Assembly (NCBI RefSeq): GCF_000003815.2
Contig: NC_049992.1
Location: 15,175,525-15,239,524, forward strand
DNA length: 64,000 bases
Reading direction: 5' to 3'
DNA from: Branchiostoma floridae
Lineage: Eukaryota > Chordata > Leptocardii > Amphioxiformes > Branchiostomatidae
Shown piece after piece: positions 11,683-32,737 of the stretch (position 1 is the stretch's first letter; each line of letters starts with the position of its first letter). The notes under the pieces are model-generated. The model was not told where the DNA came from. It did not search any database and saw only the letters and a program-made list of their open reading frames with translations. The position numbers and the translations under genes are program-made.

Positions 11683-12403
11683 GACAGTCTAGCTACCTGA
11701 CCGTTAATTATAACCGTTGGAGAACTCAACCAATCCTGTCTCCATTAACCAGAACTTACCGAGATTTAATTTGTATAGTTCGTTTTACTCACTCACCCAC
11801 GCCACAGATGTTGTACATTCCATCGTGTATCAGCTATGGTGACCTGATTTTCATCTGCTGGAGGTCACTTCACCGGTCATGCGTGTTGCCAGGCTGGATA
11901 TAATAACCTTTTCTTTTTCTTTTGCGGCCTGTTTGATAACGAATTGCCATGACCCGTATACACGTGCCAGTCATATCGTCATTAGTGTAATTCGGCCAGT
12001 AGGTCACAACAGTTCTGTTGACGTGAGAATGGACGTGAAGGTTCTGATAATTTTTCAAAAGTCTGGAAAGTGTGGTCATTTGACTGAAACAAATTATTAG
12101 AGGTTCCCAAGGGACATGGTGCCATGCCTTGCGTTATGAATATGCTAATAGTCCTTATGTAAGGTGAATTGTTATGAGATATGATTTCCAAGAAGCTTGA
12201 TAGGCTTACAGCCAAGTGCTTTCTCAGTCTTCAGGCTGTTTTGAAGCCAATTCTAAGGCAACTAATACTGAGACCATACTAAGGGCATTTTTACTAACCA
12301 CTTAGATGAATGTAATGTTGAAAATAAACCCTTCTCTTAGCTTGAAGGCTCATTTTTGTTTGTACGAGTTAAATCTAAATTTTCAACACAAAAAATTGGA
12401 CGT

Positions 12404-12645
12404 ACCCAACTTTTCGACTAAACAGTTCCAGTCTATGTCAAGGAATGAATAGGAGGGATAAAAGAAGCATCAGAGCTTTACAACTATCCCTGACCGGAGA
12501 CAGTGGGCGCCATAGACTTTCTGCAACTTATGAGCCACTGCTCACCGAGTCACGTGTCCTATCTGCATAACGTGACGTCACAGCATCAGCGGATTGTTCA
12601 TTCCTTGACAAGAACTGGAGCTGTTCAGTCGAAAATTTGGGTGAG
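12404..12645. mobile_element. Foldback element with about 45-bp inverted repeats
   Basis: The left arm contains ttcgactaaacagttccagt then tgtcaaggaatga. The right arm is tcattccttgacaagaactg then gagctgttcagtcgaaaa, its inverted copy with a few changes. The 150-bp centre has no coding potential. A non-autonomous DNA element of undetermined superfamily. Confidence 0.55.
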
Positions 12646-15440
12646 ATTATTTTTTGCGCTGAAAATTACAGTTTAAAACATTCCAGAATAACTCTTAGTA
12701 GCAGTACAAAACTGATTCCACCAATAATATAGACCATCAGTCCCAGCTAGTTGTCCTTTCACATTCTCCTACGCAGAGGGACCACAGTCGTGTCAAACCT
12801 CCTTGTGTTTACCTCTGCTATCTTGTGCACTCAGACCAGTTAGGGACCGCCCTACTTATAAATATTAATGAGCTTGCCCTCATATGGGCATTCAGCCGTT
12901 GGGGATCGGGCATAGGAGGATGGAGCCGTGTAATACGTAACATGATTGGCTGATAGCTTCCCATCGGCCTTTGCGAGACAGCTTGCGACAACAAAAAGCC
13001 CAAGAAAAGCCTATTCTCTAATTGGTTGACAGCTGGTTTGTGGCGACAATCATAATAACCACTGATAGGGCATGAGATAGCAGGGCCCCATAGGCTAATG
13101 CCGTTTGGGACCGGGCGTTAGGAGGATGTCCTTTCAGCACCGTGGAGAGACACCATGCTGCTGTTAACCTTATCACGACAGTAATGATATGTATCATAAT
13201 GGTGAAGATGATGAATGATATGTAGAAAACGCGATGGATCAATTACTTAAGCTCTCAAAACATAAAAGAAAAAAAATATTCAAAGATGTCTAACTTGTTA
13301 TCAAAAGATATGAATTTGGGTCTAGGCTTCATGATGGTTATAAATCCGATACACAATATTCTTTGATACACAATGGATTATCATAAAAGGTTGAGAAAAA
13401 ATCTAAGCGCAGCTCACCCCAATAATGCTACATCAGTGTAAAAGCGAATGGCATTTCGTACAATGCTAAGTGTAGTTGAGTATTTGCCAAGCTACAATTT
13501 CAATTTGCGTCAGAGGACTGTGGAGAATAGTGTTCTGATTTGCTTGTAGAAAGCCACCATTACCCTGGCGGGCCTACCTACAGATAGCCAAATGATCTAC
13601 CCGCTATGATCATTGTTATGGTCACCAACAACTTCTTTCCTACAACTTAAGAATCTCTAGATTGAAAATGGCCCTGGTGTCAGGCCTTATTACAGTTCAA
13701 GGAAGTCAATTCCACGGGTGCGGCGCATCCGGTTCTATTAAAAGACACAATTTACGTGGCTGACAGTGTCTTGACCTTTTGGGTGGCCAGGAGGGTGGGG
13801 AAGGGGTATTCATTACATTGCAAACTGACACCAATGACAGTGTTTAAACATCTACTTGTCAAATGAGCAACTCTTACTTACAACCTGACATGTCATCTAT
13901 CTCTTTTGAGGTCACCTTCGGTAGGTCTATATTACAGCGGGAAGCCTTTGTTATATATATATATTAGTTGTGAAGAATCAGTTTTTAAACAAGAAAGACG
14001 ACTACGTTTATGACCTTCTTCCACAGATCCAGACGGCGATACATTAGAGAGCAAATGATCTCTCCAGTGCTGGCAAAATATCTTATCTTAAAAGCCTTTC
14101 TTGCCCGAGGTCGATCAATCATAAGTTTGAATCATTATCTATGTGCAATTTTCAGCAGGCGTAAGTATGTTGTGTTATCAATCATACAGCACCGGGGAAC
14201 GGCGCTTCTAACATGATTAGTGCAATCTCATCAGCGATTATTTCGCAACCGATATGCTATCACTTATTAGGCATGCGGGTAATCACATTATCAGTGGGCA
14301 GGACAAACTGTCCTATCTAACTCTTGTCCATTAGTGTAACGACTACGACGTGAATTACATAAAACTCCATCTGATCTGTGATTAAGAGAATTAACCACCT
14401 AGCTTGGTATCCCAACTTTTCTTGTTTAAGAGAGAAAACGTACCAGAACAGTTAGCCTTTAGACCTTACCAATTTTATGTGTTGCTTCTCGGATTCCTTT
14501 TTTTTCATTTTCAAAAAAAATTAAACAGGTTTTTCTATCACAAAACTGTAATATAATATATAATAAATAGTACCATTCTGAGCCACATACACATAATTTC
14601 AGCCGAAAAACAATGCCCTTTATTCAAAACATTGGTAACAAATCAAAGGAAGGAATTTCTTATACAAAACGTGCCATTAAAATCCTCAGGCTCAACCCTA
14701 TTTCATCGAGCTCCCCCCCCCCCCCCCAGACCCTACACACCCCACCCCCCTACATTGCCACGCGGTGAAGGGACAATAATCCACGGACATCGGAGTTTTG
14801 CGTTACACTGTCTAGAAACTGGCCAGTTGAGCAATATTTCGGTTTAAAAAACACGTGTAAATCAACATACATAGTATCAGTCAAAACCTTATTTAGTAAT
14901 CACCGCTTCAAAACATATTGACATACTGATCATAACTGACGAATGAAACTTATATTTTATTGATTGCCCTTGTGTGGTAATACATAATTGTTCCCTCCGT
15001 GATCTATGTTGCTTTCACAAACCAATTAGAATTCCAACCACGTAAAATCTAGGTCATGGTCAAAGAGCAGGACCCAGAAAATTACTTTCATTTATATTCA
15101 TCCACGGTAAAACCCAATACTGATTTATAGCCAGGAAGCCGACATCGCAACCAGATAACATATATCGGAGCCATGTAGGCTACAGGAGTGTAATATTTTC
15201 ATATCGTAGACGGAGAACTAAGACCAAAATGGCTTATCTAACGTTATCCTACTAGATCGAAAAAAGCTGCAATAGGTTAAAACCTTTCCTTATATAACTT
15301 AATGTGGCTTCGATAAACCAGACACATGAGTAGCACTGACAATTTTATATTTCTCGTGCGTTTTGACAAACCGACAATAGCTAAACCCATACAGTCCTAC
15401 ATTTTCACCATTACCAAGAAGCGAGAAGAAGCCGAACTTT
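12646..15440. other. Intergenic, no gene recognised
   Basis: Only short, motif-free frames. Notable content is a C17-type homopolymer (about 14711-14727) and a short TA tract near 13953-13964. No splice-bounded coding exon, RNA gene or clear transposon was recognised. Confidence 0.5.
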
Positions 15441-15560
15441 TGTGTTAGACTAGATTTGTGATACTTTTATATGTATATATGTTGACTTGTTGTGACCTGT
15501 ACTTAGCTCGGTTGGGCAAAACTGTACAATAAAGGTCTTCATTCATTCATTCATTCATTA
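15440..15560 (+). mobile_element. LINE-type 3' end with (CATT)n tail
   Basis: The segment ending gcaaaactgtacaataaagg followed by tcttcattcattcattcatt has the layout of a truncated CR1/L2-like retrotransposon: a short 3'UTR, an AATAAA signal at about 15528, then a 4-bp microsatellite tail instead of poly(A). No reverse-transcriptase sequence remains upstream. Assignment is by structure only. Confidence 0.45.
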
Positions 15561-15775
15561 TCGCATGAACGTAACGTAAATAAGTTTAGCCTCATCACGT
15601 TTCATTGGCATCGGAAACAAATCAAGAAGATATCGTTACGAAGAAAACCGATACAGTTTGAACTTAACGTCATCCTCAAGGGAGTTATCTATAACCTTTA
15701 AACAAGCCTTTCACTCCGTATTATAGGTAACCTTTCTCACTTTTCACTCCATTTGTACTTATTTGCGTTTGTTTT

Positions 15776-16245
15776 GTTGTTTTTTTTGTTTTTTTTTCTA
15801 AATCGTTGTTCGTAGGGCCTGATGTTACCATCATGGTAATGAAGAGCGGCCCATAGCGATAACTGTAGCAGCATCTCTTCTCCCTGAGTCAGAAACATCA
15901 AGCTTAAGCAAGCTTGACTTCACTGACTCAATAGGCGAAGCAGGGGTTACGAGGCTGCTCGGGAAATTCCCTACCCCATTTTGGCCGGAATGGTTTGATC
16001 CGCCACATCGCACCATCGCACATGTGGCGGGTTCTTTTACGTGCCCGGGGTGTGGCTCTCCCCAAACACGGGACCTCCATTTAACGTCCTATCCGAGGGA
16101 CGACTCATTTTCACTTGAGTAAAGTGAGGAAAGTCGTGTAAAGTGCCTTTCCCAAGGGCACAAGACCGGCAACACGGTAGGCGGATTCGAACCGGCGACC
16201 TCTCGGTCACGGGCCGAATACACTACCACTGTGCTACGCGGCCCC
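15776..16245 (-). mobile_element. tRNA-derived SINE, near full length
   Basis: On the minus strand it opens with a tRNA-like head: A box TAGCACAGTGGTAG, an anticodon-arm-like stem TTCGG...CCGAG, and B box GGTTCGAATCC. A body of about 350 bp follows, and it ends in an A-rich tail (aaaaaaaaacaaaaaaaac on minus, 15776-15800). Body fragments recur at 60362-60488 and 61079-61320 (minus) and at 20218-20530 (plus). The 90-codon minus-strand frame in it is a SINE artefact. Confidence 0.75.
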
Positions 16246-17057
16246 ACACAACATTCCCTTAACGTTTCACAAAGACGTGGAGGTGAAAGGTTTTTGCTTC
16301 CTCTCAGGTAAGATGAGTACAACAGTACTTCTCTTACAGCAAAGCCCGGTCCTATTGCCACTTCTCTTTCATGTTACCTATTTCATTATGGCGGCTCACA
16401 CCAAGTCAATAAACAAGGGCAGAAACCTTTTTTGTAGTTTCAAAAGCAGCCACGTCATTGATAAATTACTAGAATCACCGCTGCGAAATCCATGTCTTTA
16501 CCTTACCCCTTGGGACATCTTCCTTCGACTTCATACATACAGCTTAAGAGATAACGGGAGAAGGACATACTCAGTCGATCAATAATGTATGAAAGGCGAA
16601 TGACCTCTTCTTAAAGAAAGTCAATAAGAAATGTGTCTTGGGTAGTGCTGACATAGATAGAATGACATATACATTGAACTGATAACTATTACTAATTGAA
16701 ATGTCAGAAAGACATCATAGTAAATATTTTGTTCTTGGCTAACATGTACATACAGGTAGCAAAATGGGCATTCCTTTATAGATCTTGAAATATACTGGAA
16801 AACGCCCCTTTGCCCTGGTAAAATAACCAGCAATGGATGCAGCACAATCTAATATTATGGTAGATGAATATGGTGGTAGATTACAATCCATAACTGTTCT
16901 CGGGAAATTTGATTATCTGTAGAAACCTTTCTTGACAAAGATGTCAGCTTTTAATGTTTAGCTCTAAAATCAAAATCAGAAACTAAAACTAAGTCGGATA
17001 TAAGAAAACATTATTGAGCCTGGTTTAATCAAGTCAATGGGAATCTGAAGGAGAATT

Positions 17058-17727
17058 CGAAAAGGAATTGAGTAGGCGCGAAAAGGAATTGAGTAAGCGC
17101 GAAAAGGAATTGAGTAAGTGCGAAAAGGAATTGAGTAAGCGCGAAAAGGAATTGAGTAAGCGCGAAAAGGAATTGAGTAAGCGCGAAAAGGAATTGAGTA
17201 CGCGCGAAAAGGAATTGAGTAAGCGCGAAAAGGAATTGAGTACGCGCGAAAAGGAATTGAGTAAGCGCGAAAAGGAATTGAGTAAGCGCGAAAAGGAATT
17301 GAGTAAGCGCGAAAAGGAATTGAGTAAGCGCGAAAAGGAATTGAGTAAGCGCGAAAAGGAATTGAGTAAGCGCGAAAAGGAATTGAGTAAGCGCGAAAAG
17401 GAATTACGTAAGCGCGAAAAAGAATTGAGTAAGCGCAAAAAGGAATTGAGTAAGCGCGAAAAGGAATTGAGTAAGCGCGAAAAGGAATTGAGTAAGCGCG
17501 AAAAGGAATTGAGTAAGCGCGAAAAGGAATTGAGTAAGCGCGAAAAGGAATTGAGTAAGCGCGAAAAGGAATTGAGTAAGCGCGAAAAGGAATTGAGTAA
17601 GCGCGAAAAGGAATTACGTAAGCGCGAAAAAGAATTGAGTAAGCGCAAAAAGGAATTGAGTAAGCGCGAAAAGGAATTGAGTAAGCGCGAAAAGGAATTG
17701 AGTAAGCGCGAAAAGGAATTGAGTATG
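17058..17727. repeat. 21-bp minisatellite (about 32 units) with 210-bp higher-order repeat
   Basis: Tandem units of ggaattgagtaagcgcgaaaa, nearly identical. A variant pair (gaattacgtaagcgcgaaaa followed by agaattgagtaagcgcaaaa) occurs at 17401 and again at 17611, exactly ten units apart, showing a segmental duplication within the array. Because the unit is a multiple of three and stop-free, one plus and two minus frames of 204-268 codons are open. The plus frame repeats the heptad SKREKEL. No splice site, promoter or start context makes any of these a convincing gene. Confidence 0.9.
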
Positions 17728-18199
17728 TGCCGTGATGCAGGCAGTGTGTGACATCTGTGTCAGCTTCAATTTTGCTCTCCACGTTCGAATATTGATTTGA
17801 TACAAACGGTTACAATAGAATGGGCCATGTTGTAGTTATACCACTGAGGAAAAGGTGAATTGCCCTAAATTCGTGCAGGGTATGTATGACAGTATGTAGT
17901 TCTTTTTGGTCACGGAGCTAAGACTCTTGGCACGCACAGTCTTGATTACAGTTACATGGCGAGCAGATAGGTCGTGAACTATCCACAAATTGCTTAGGCT
18001 TGGGTCACATTTTGAAACCGGGGCCCGGCCGTGCAGCTTACGGAAGGGAAAAGAATTATATGAAAGACACCAAAATACTCTAAATCTCAACTTACATAAG
18101 ATTCATTGGCAAAAACTGTGTATGTTTCTAGGTCTAGATCTTAATTTTTTGTTTGTATAACCCGGCCTGGCCCCGGTTTTGAAATGTGACCTAAGCCTT

Positions 18200-18430
18200 A
18201 AGGTGTACTCTCACTGCAGTCGCGTCACGCTTGCGTCACTGCGGGGTTCGAAAGATACTCAACGAATTTCAGATATAAGAACGAATTTTCTTACCTTTTG
18301 TGTATTTTGTCGTCTTCTTAGTCATACTTTTACGCATTAGGCGATATCTAAATCATTTTTTAAAAATCGGAGAAAATAACAAAACAGTGACGCAGTGAAC
18401 ACATCCCGCAGTGACGCAAGCTTGACGCAA
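18200..18430. mobile_element. Palindromic MITE, aaggtggtatctcactgca family, copy 1
   Basis: The ends are aaggtgtactctcactgcag and an inverted gcagtgacgcaagcttgacg. The core 'cactgcggggttcgaaagat...ttttgtgtattttgtcgtct' is shared with 25155-25397, 37029-37256 and 42922-43465. No coding capacity. Confidence 0.65.
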
Positions 18431-18439
18431 GAGATGGCA

Positions 18440-20200
18440 AAAACAATTCCTGTTGCTTAAAATAGACTTAGAGTCACTTGCCTTGGGACTCTAACAAGAG
18501 CATTCCTTATTCCCCCACCATACCCATAGCCTAGTGGGATAGCACTCAAGCGTCGACCTGAACCAAGCATTTATTTGCCTCATTTTCCCTCTAGGTTTCC
18601 TGAATCAATCTGTACGATACACTACTCATAAAACGTTCGTCCCTTTGGATTCAATTACTTAATATGCCACCAGCACGGTATAATTCGCTTATGGTTATTC
18701 TGTAGTTCTATTCATAGAATAGGATAATGACGTTTGCAAAATAGCAACACAGCCGGATGCAAGCAAAGCTGACAGGGAACATTTTGTAGTAAACACATTT
18801 CAACTCAAATTACTACCAAAGAAATATATTATTAGAATTAATTGAGGATATGCAAAATTATGTTGTCCGGAAACAACTCCAAACATTCGCTATTTTTTGG
18901 TGGATATAGACATTATCTTTGGCAACAGTAATTATCTTTATAACATGTGTTAACAAGGAAATGTCTTGGTAATTGATGGAGAGCCGTATAAAGACATTGC
19001 TGATGGACTATATTAGAGATCGCTTGGAGTATTGAACAAACTATATTCTTATGACACCCCAAGTGTCTGTTTTCTTAATTTTTAAGTTTGTATTTCATAC
19101 ACCCACTTCTTATTTCCCCTACTCGTTTTCTTTGACACACAGGTTATAGATCCTTCCATATTTATCGTGGTTTGTGACATTTTCAAATAATTATCTGAAC
19201 TCACCTTTGATGTAAAATTTCTAAACAATTCTTATGTCAACGTTGATTGACCTAATGTCATATTCCATAAACAATGCCCAGAGCTCGTGAGGGAAACAAT
19301 AAGCCTTCCTAGAGAACATTTTATTCTTCTAGTTGTAGATAACCCATGCAGAGTACGTTCAAAATTAAACAAGACTTGCACCAGGTATGAGCTGGCCTGG
19401 CCATCTTTAACCTTGAGTTGTATAAGCCGAAGACGTACCACGAGTGACGACCACCCATGCCATTTTCCGGCTTTTAGAAATAGCCCCGAAAATAGAATCC
19501 CTTCGCCGTGGGATAACTAAGGCAGATCCGGCCTACACGCTACACTATTAACTGTATCCGACACTTGCCATTCTCTCCACGTTACGTCTACTCACACAGA
19601 TCAGACCAGACCAGGCAATATCTACATTTCAACCAAAACGTTATAAGCTGTTGCAAATGTCGTGACATTACATTTGAATTGCCCCCATTACATGCTTGGA
19701 TCAGCTGCTCAGCTGATGTGCGCAATGGATCTGTTTCTACCGGCTTTTACGTACTGATACGTTAGATGTACGCTTTGGGGTGATCTAGAATCAGAAAGAC
19801 TGTGTGAAAGAGGAATACATTGCCATTTTTATGCCCAAAATTGGTATACATAGATTACGTATACTTTCTCCTTTTTTGAAGAGATCAGATTGCGTGACAG
19901 CAGTGGTTCTGCTGTTACCATACCTCTTGCTAGCTTGTAGCTCTTGTTCACCGATACACTTTTCTTGTTGAGTGGTTCTCTTAATTGGCTGTCTGGATGA
20001 TGCTACTGTTCTCGTTTGACGCCAGGAGAATAACGATGATAGAAATGCTTTTCGAAACAATTTAAGTCATCTTTCCTAGCTTTCGGCATCTAGAAGATCT
20101 TAAAAAATATATGAGTTATAACATCACAAAACCAACTAATCATATATCATTAGTCACTGCCTTGAAAATAGAAGTCATGCCAACCGACCACCCACAGTAA
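18440..20200. other. Intergenic, no gene recognised
   Basis: Several short frames without motifs (up to 89 codons on minus at 19791-20060). No splice-supported exons, RNA genes or clear transposon ends were identified. Confidence 0.45.
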
Positions 20201-20217
20201 TATGATGATGAATATAC

Positions 20218-20570
20218 ATAGAAACTTAGATGGAGGTCCCGTGTATGGGGAGAGCCATACCCCATGCACGTTAAAGAACCCCCACATGTGCGATGGTGCG
20301 GTGTGCGTTAGTGCAAATCCCTCTGTCGGGAGTTGGTGATTCACTTCAAATCACCCGGATGGAGGCCTGGCGAACCTCTGTCTCGTATCAGCCACATGGT
20401 GATCTACATCATTCACCCGGACGGGTGTGTCACCCCGTAAGGGGCGGTATAACCTGTCGTGTGCGAACATGTGCGAACATGTACAGGGTTAGCCCTTGAC
20501 AATAGCCTACGGCTAGTTGGGCAGCCCTTGCTGTTTGTAAACAGCTGAACAAATAGAGAATAGAGTAGAA
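20218..20570 (+). mobile_element. SINE fragment, same superfamily as 15776-16245
   Basis: Contains the body motifs 'gatggaggtcccgtg', 'ccatgcacgttaaagaaccc' and 'cccacatgtgcgatggtgcg', which are the reverse-strand counterparts of those in 15776-16245. It ends with gtaaacagctgaacaaatag and an A-rich tail. The tRNA-like head is missing, so it is 5'-truncated. Confidence 0.6.
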
Positions 20571-20604
20571 ACTTCAGACAGATTCATAGACAAGACCTTT
20601 TTAC

Positions 20605-20942
20605 CTTATTGTATTTGTATATGTACCATATTGTAATTAGCCTCAATGTATGGATTTGCAAAATATATCATAATTGGTTATCAGTAATGTCGCAGGAATT
20701 AGATACTGACATTAAAGAACATATAACTAAATCTTATTCAGACACTTAGCCATGTCAAGCAATGGCAATGGAATATTGAACATTATTGTATCTGTATGTA
20801 CCATATTGTAATTAGCCTCCATGCATGGATTTACAAAATATTATAATTGGTTATCAGTAATGTCGCAGGAATCAAATACTGGCATTAAAGAACATACAAC
20901 TAAATCAGTCATGTCAAGCAATGGCAATGAAATATTGAACCT
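20605..20942. repeat. Tandem duplication of a 160-175-bp segment
   Basis: Two adjacent diverged copies starting 'ttgtatttgtatatgtacca' and 'ttgtatctgtatgtaccata'. Both contain ggttatcagtaatgtcgcag and end in caatggcaatg.aatattgaa. Non-coding, upstream of the kinase gene. Confidence 0.7.
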
Positions 20943-21656
20943 TCCGCATCAAAGTTAAAATCACAGTTTTAGTTCTAATGCTACATGAAATCTAATAGCA
21001 CATCGTTCTAATGCTCAGTTATCTTTGATATCAAAGTGTGAAGTCGTGATCGAGTTGATTGTTTTGACCTTTTTGACGTTCATATTCCTAATAACTTTTG
21101 TTTACTGCTGTCGAGCGCAGCTCTTAGACTTGGAAGTGTGGAAATTATAACATGTCACGATGGCTCTTGTAAGCACCATTATTGAAATAAGCTCATTAAA
21201 AAAGAACTTGAAAAACAGCGGTGAGGCAGAAGATGTTGACACTAACACTTACAAGTTGATTGGTGAGAGAATATGTATTCTACAATGATACCTACCTACT
21301 GATAGATGTTAACAGAACAACGGTATGGATGTATCGAAAAGCCATGGAGATGTATATGATATGAACTAAATGTAAATAATGGGAAAACGTCAAAGTACTT
21401 GAACATGCTCAAGCCACTGATAAATTTGACAGAATCTTGAAAACCTATCTGTAACACATGTGCGTAAATACGCAGCAGTGTCTTGATTTCTACATTCTCA
21501 CACCACAAGCCGTCCATGGTACTACGTTTAACGAATGTCTAATGGGAGGGATGTGGTGATGGGCTGTATGTAGATGAGGGAGAGAGCAAATGAGATTGCC
21601 CTGTATAGCTCTATCGCTACGCACGTTGCTCATTTCAATTTACAGCTAGGATTGAT

Positions 21657-21690
21657 CCAATATAAAGCGGGCACGCGCGTGGATCATTTT
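21657..21690 (+). promoter_or_regulatory. CCAAT/TATA-type core promoter candidate for the kinase gene
   Basis: ccaatataaagcgggc places a TATAAA box at 21661-21666, with a CCAA directly before it. A TSS about 30 bp downstream would give a roughly 460-nt 5'UTR up to the ATG at 22150. The region 21690-22150 has no splice site I would insist on. Position and motif are seen; activity is inferred. Confidence 0.4.
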
Positions 21691-22149
21691 ACCAGCAGGG
21701 TGAACATAGCTAGGTCATCCCCTCGGCGGCTTGAACCGGCAGGAATATCTAACATTTCACTGGTGATTTCTTTACTGCGGAGAGAAAAAAGGGCAACTGT
21801 GATTGGAGGAGCGCTGTGAACCCAGTCAGCTGGCTAACAGCCAATGCTGCGGTGAAAATCGATATGTAGACTTTCATTCACCACCAAACAGGCAGCGGTG
21901 TACAGCGGCAGCAGTGGTAGCATCAGAGGCGCTAACTGCTGGTTCAGGCAATCGTGATTTCGGTTGTTGAGAGAGACTTCAAGTTAGAAACCTTGGACAT
22001 GGAAGTCGTTGGAATGCCACAGCGACAAGCATGAATATTCAGTGTACAGCCTATCCAGTCATGTCGCCCGATGATGGGGAAGTGTAACCTCGCGTTCTGC
22101 CGATAACAAAGTCATACCCTGACTGTGAAACAGTTCCACCGACTCCAGC

Positions 22150-30553
<8,404 letters not shown>

Positions 30554-30575
30554 TGCGCTTTGTGGACGGTTTCAT

Positions 30576-30776
30576 TAGTCTCCAAGCAGACCCTACGGTG
30601 CCTTAGAAATAGTATCAAAGCTGGCAAGGGACTTAGTATAGCGGCACCAGGTGCCCGTTTGACTCCCTTTGGCCGGCTATCTCCCTTTGGCCCGGCTATC
30701 TCCCTTTGGCCGGCTATACTCCTTTGCCAGCTTTGATACTATCTCTTTAGGCACCGTATGGTCTGCTTGGAGACTA
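30576..30776. mobile_element. hAT-type MITE with exact 8-bp target duplication
   Basis: A 201-bp element with about 50-bp inverted arms (tagtctccaagcagacc ... ggtctgcttggagacta). Both sides carry ggtttcat (30568-30575 and 30777-30784). The centre has three copies of ctccctttggccggctat. It is inserted 23 bp after the kinase stop codon, hence within its 3'UTR. Confidence 0.85.
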
Positions 30777-30784
30777 GGTTTCAT

Positions 30785-31567
30785 ACCAGATTAGTTTGCT
30801 ATTGCTTTTGCAGGAACATGTGGAGACACTGGTGTCACCTCCCAGAGGATGAACTAAACTGAACTGAACTTGCTTTTGCTGCGTTTTACGGACAGAAGTA
30901 TACATGTGTACTTGGGTACAATGTACAGACCCTCTTGTCAACCGAATAGACATGAGTAAGACAAAGTTTATAACGTAATATATAGCTCTAAAGAAGAAAA
31001 TACATGTATATGGTAGTGCCAATCAAACATGAAAACTGCCATGCTTCAGCGCTGGACGCTATTGTTGGAACCCAACAGTGTATAAATTTTAATGCATCAA
31101 TAGTAGTCATAGATATAGAATATGTACAGAATTAATATATTTGCGCTAACTCTTCTTTGTTACAACTCGAGACAAAAAGTATTTTGATGCGTCTGGCCAG
31201 AAAAAAAGTACTGATATCATTGATGTTGTGACATGATTTCCAATTCAAGTGTTCAATGATAATTCAATTGTAGCACACGATCTGCTCCCGTATTAAATCA
31301 ATCTTGCATGTAGCTATTAAGATAGACAACTGTTGCAAAGAGTAAGGGACGTAAGATGTATATTGTTTACCAAATGAAGGACACCAACTTAAGTTACAGT
31401 ATTAGGTCCAAAAAGAGCTGTAAATGCTTGCCTAAATTAAAGTCTGAAAGATTCAATAAATTCCGTGTTTACCTTACAGATATGATGCAATTGTGACCTT
31501 TCTTTTAGCGATCTCAGGAAATTACTCAGACATACAAGCAGAAAACAAGTCTCTGCCAAATCAGGTT
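30785..31567. other. Kinase 3'UTR and downstream non-coding sequence
   Basis: No coding frame of interest. It contains a LINE-tail-like ggatgaactaaactgaactg near 30847 and a possible polyadenylation signal AATAAA at about 31453. No further structure seen. Confidence 0.4.
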
Positions 31568-31708
31568 GTGGTTCCACTTTTAGGATCATGCCATCTAACC
31601 ATCTGTCAGCCAATCAGAAAATCGGCTTCATCTAAAGAAAACATATGGATGATTCTCTGATTGGCTGGCAGTTGGTAAGAGGCCACGCCCACAAAAGTGA
31701 AAACCTCA
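31568..31708. mobile_element. Short MITE with about 53-bp imperfect arms
   Basis: The left arm (ggttccacttttaggatc ... cagccaatcagaaaatc) is the inverted counterpart of the right arm (gattctctgattggctggca ... cacaaaagtgaaaacc). A related stretch (ttctaaccaactgtcagccc) lies at about 45730 inside another element. No coding capacity. Confidence 0.5.
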
Positions 31709-31886
31709 GCCCGTTGTAGCTGAGCTTGCATTGAGATGTATTGTTTACGAGTATACTATACCCCTTTCTGCTAGAACGGCGCTCTCGCCATGCTCTCTCT
31801 GCGACCTACAGTTATACAGATCGCTCAACGAATTATATAGAAAAAAAACCGAATCGTTTTACGCTTCAATCGTTGTAAAATCTGTT

Positions 31887-31913
31887 CTTTATCCAGTTGT
31901 AGAGATTGAATTG
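31887..31913. repeat. LINE/SINE-type 3' tail motif, copy 1
   Basis: tttatccagttgtagagatt followed by gaattg is shared base for base (26 nt) with 58542-58567, next to a gaattgaattgaa microtail there. Shared short 3' tails of this kind are typical of CR1/L2-mobilised elements. Only the tail is recognisable. Confidence 0.4.
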
Positions 31914-32280
31914 TATCTGAATATTGTTAACTTGGATGTCTAACCTTCATAAACGGTTTGAGCTTTGTGTGTTTTGGTGTCTTTTCAGTCACAATTTCAC
32001 TTTTTGTGTGATGCGTCCAGTACGAAATCAAAGGTTACACATATCCTTTTTAGGTCGCATTGAGAGCGCAGCAATACTAGCCCATAGGGTGAAAGTGAGC
32101 CATACTAGCCCATAGGGTGCCACGGGAGAGCCTATTCCTAGAAGAACGCACAAGAAATGGAGATGTCGCAATGCTTTCGATACATCGACGTCTTTTCCAA
32201 GCATGGTCGAAAACCAAGGCAGTTACCAAACCTAAAACTTAAAGTCGAGCTTTGACGTCTATTACAAGTATGTTATGAAC

Positions 32281-32729
32281 TAGGGGTGGGTACCGGTACA
32301 GAAACTTCAGGTGCAGGTACTGGTACGGTCCAGGTCCAGGTCCAGGTCCAGAGAATTCCCTGGACCTGAACCTGGACCGAATTCTTTGTGAATGCTCAAA
32401 ACAATGGTCCATTTCGCTATAAAGGTATCTGTTAGACGATGTATATCCTATCTTTGCCTAAACAACGGTGTCTCTGTTACGTTAGACCAGGTTTGACTGT
32501 AGAAACTTGATAGAAATGACTATCAACACTCCTCAACGTCACTCATGTTATTTTCTAGGATCAATAAGCCTAAAAACGCGTAAGATCCTGTCGCTTTAGT
32601 GCCGGTATAATTTGTTCACTTTCTAATCGGTCCGATATATCCGGTCTACTGATTTTTTTCAGGTCCGTTTTTTTCCGGATCGGTCCAACAAGAAGAAAAA
32701 AAACGGTTTTGTACCGTTACCCACCCCTA
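32281..32729. mobile_element. hAT-like MITE, taggggtgggtaccggtac family, copy 2
   Basis: A 449-bp element bounded by taggggtgggtaccggtac and gtaccgttacccacccccta-like ends (exact right end acccacccct-a). Flanks ttatgaac / tgatgaac match at 7 of 8 positions, which supports an 8-bp duplication. The interior has ggtccaggtcc repeats. Non-coding. Confidence 0.75.
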
Positions 32730-32737
32730 TGATGAAC

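Noticed and set aside
11490-11903. 137-codon plus frame
   Set aside because: No family resemblance. The more protein-like reading is in a different frame and is itself uncertain.
16089-16361. 90-codon minus frame
   Set aside because: Lies over the tRNA-derived SINE; the 'RSTVVVYSARDREVAGSNP' reading is the typical translation of a SINE head.
16976-17782. Open frames of 204-268 codons over the 21-bp minisatellite as genes
   Set aside because: Openness follows from a stop-free unit of 21 bp on several frames of both strands. No start context, splice sites or flanking exons.
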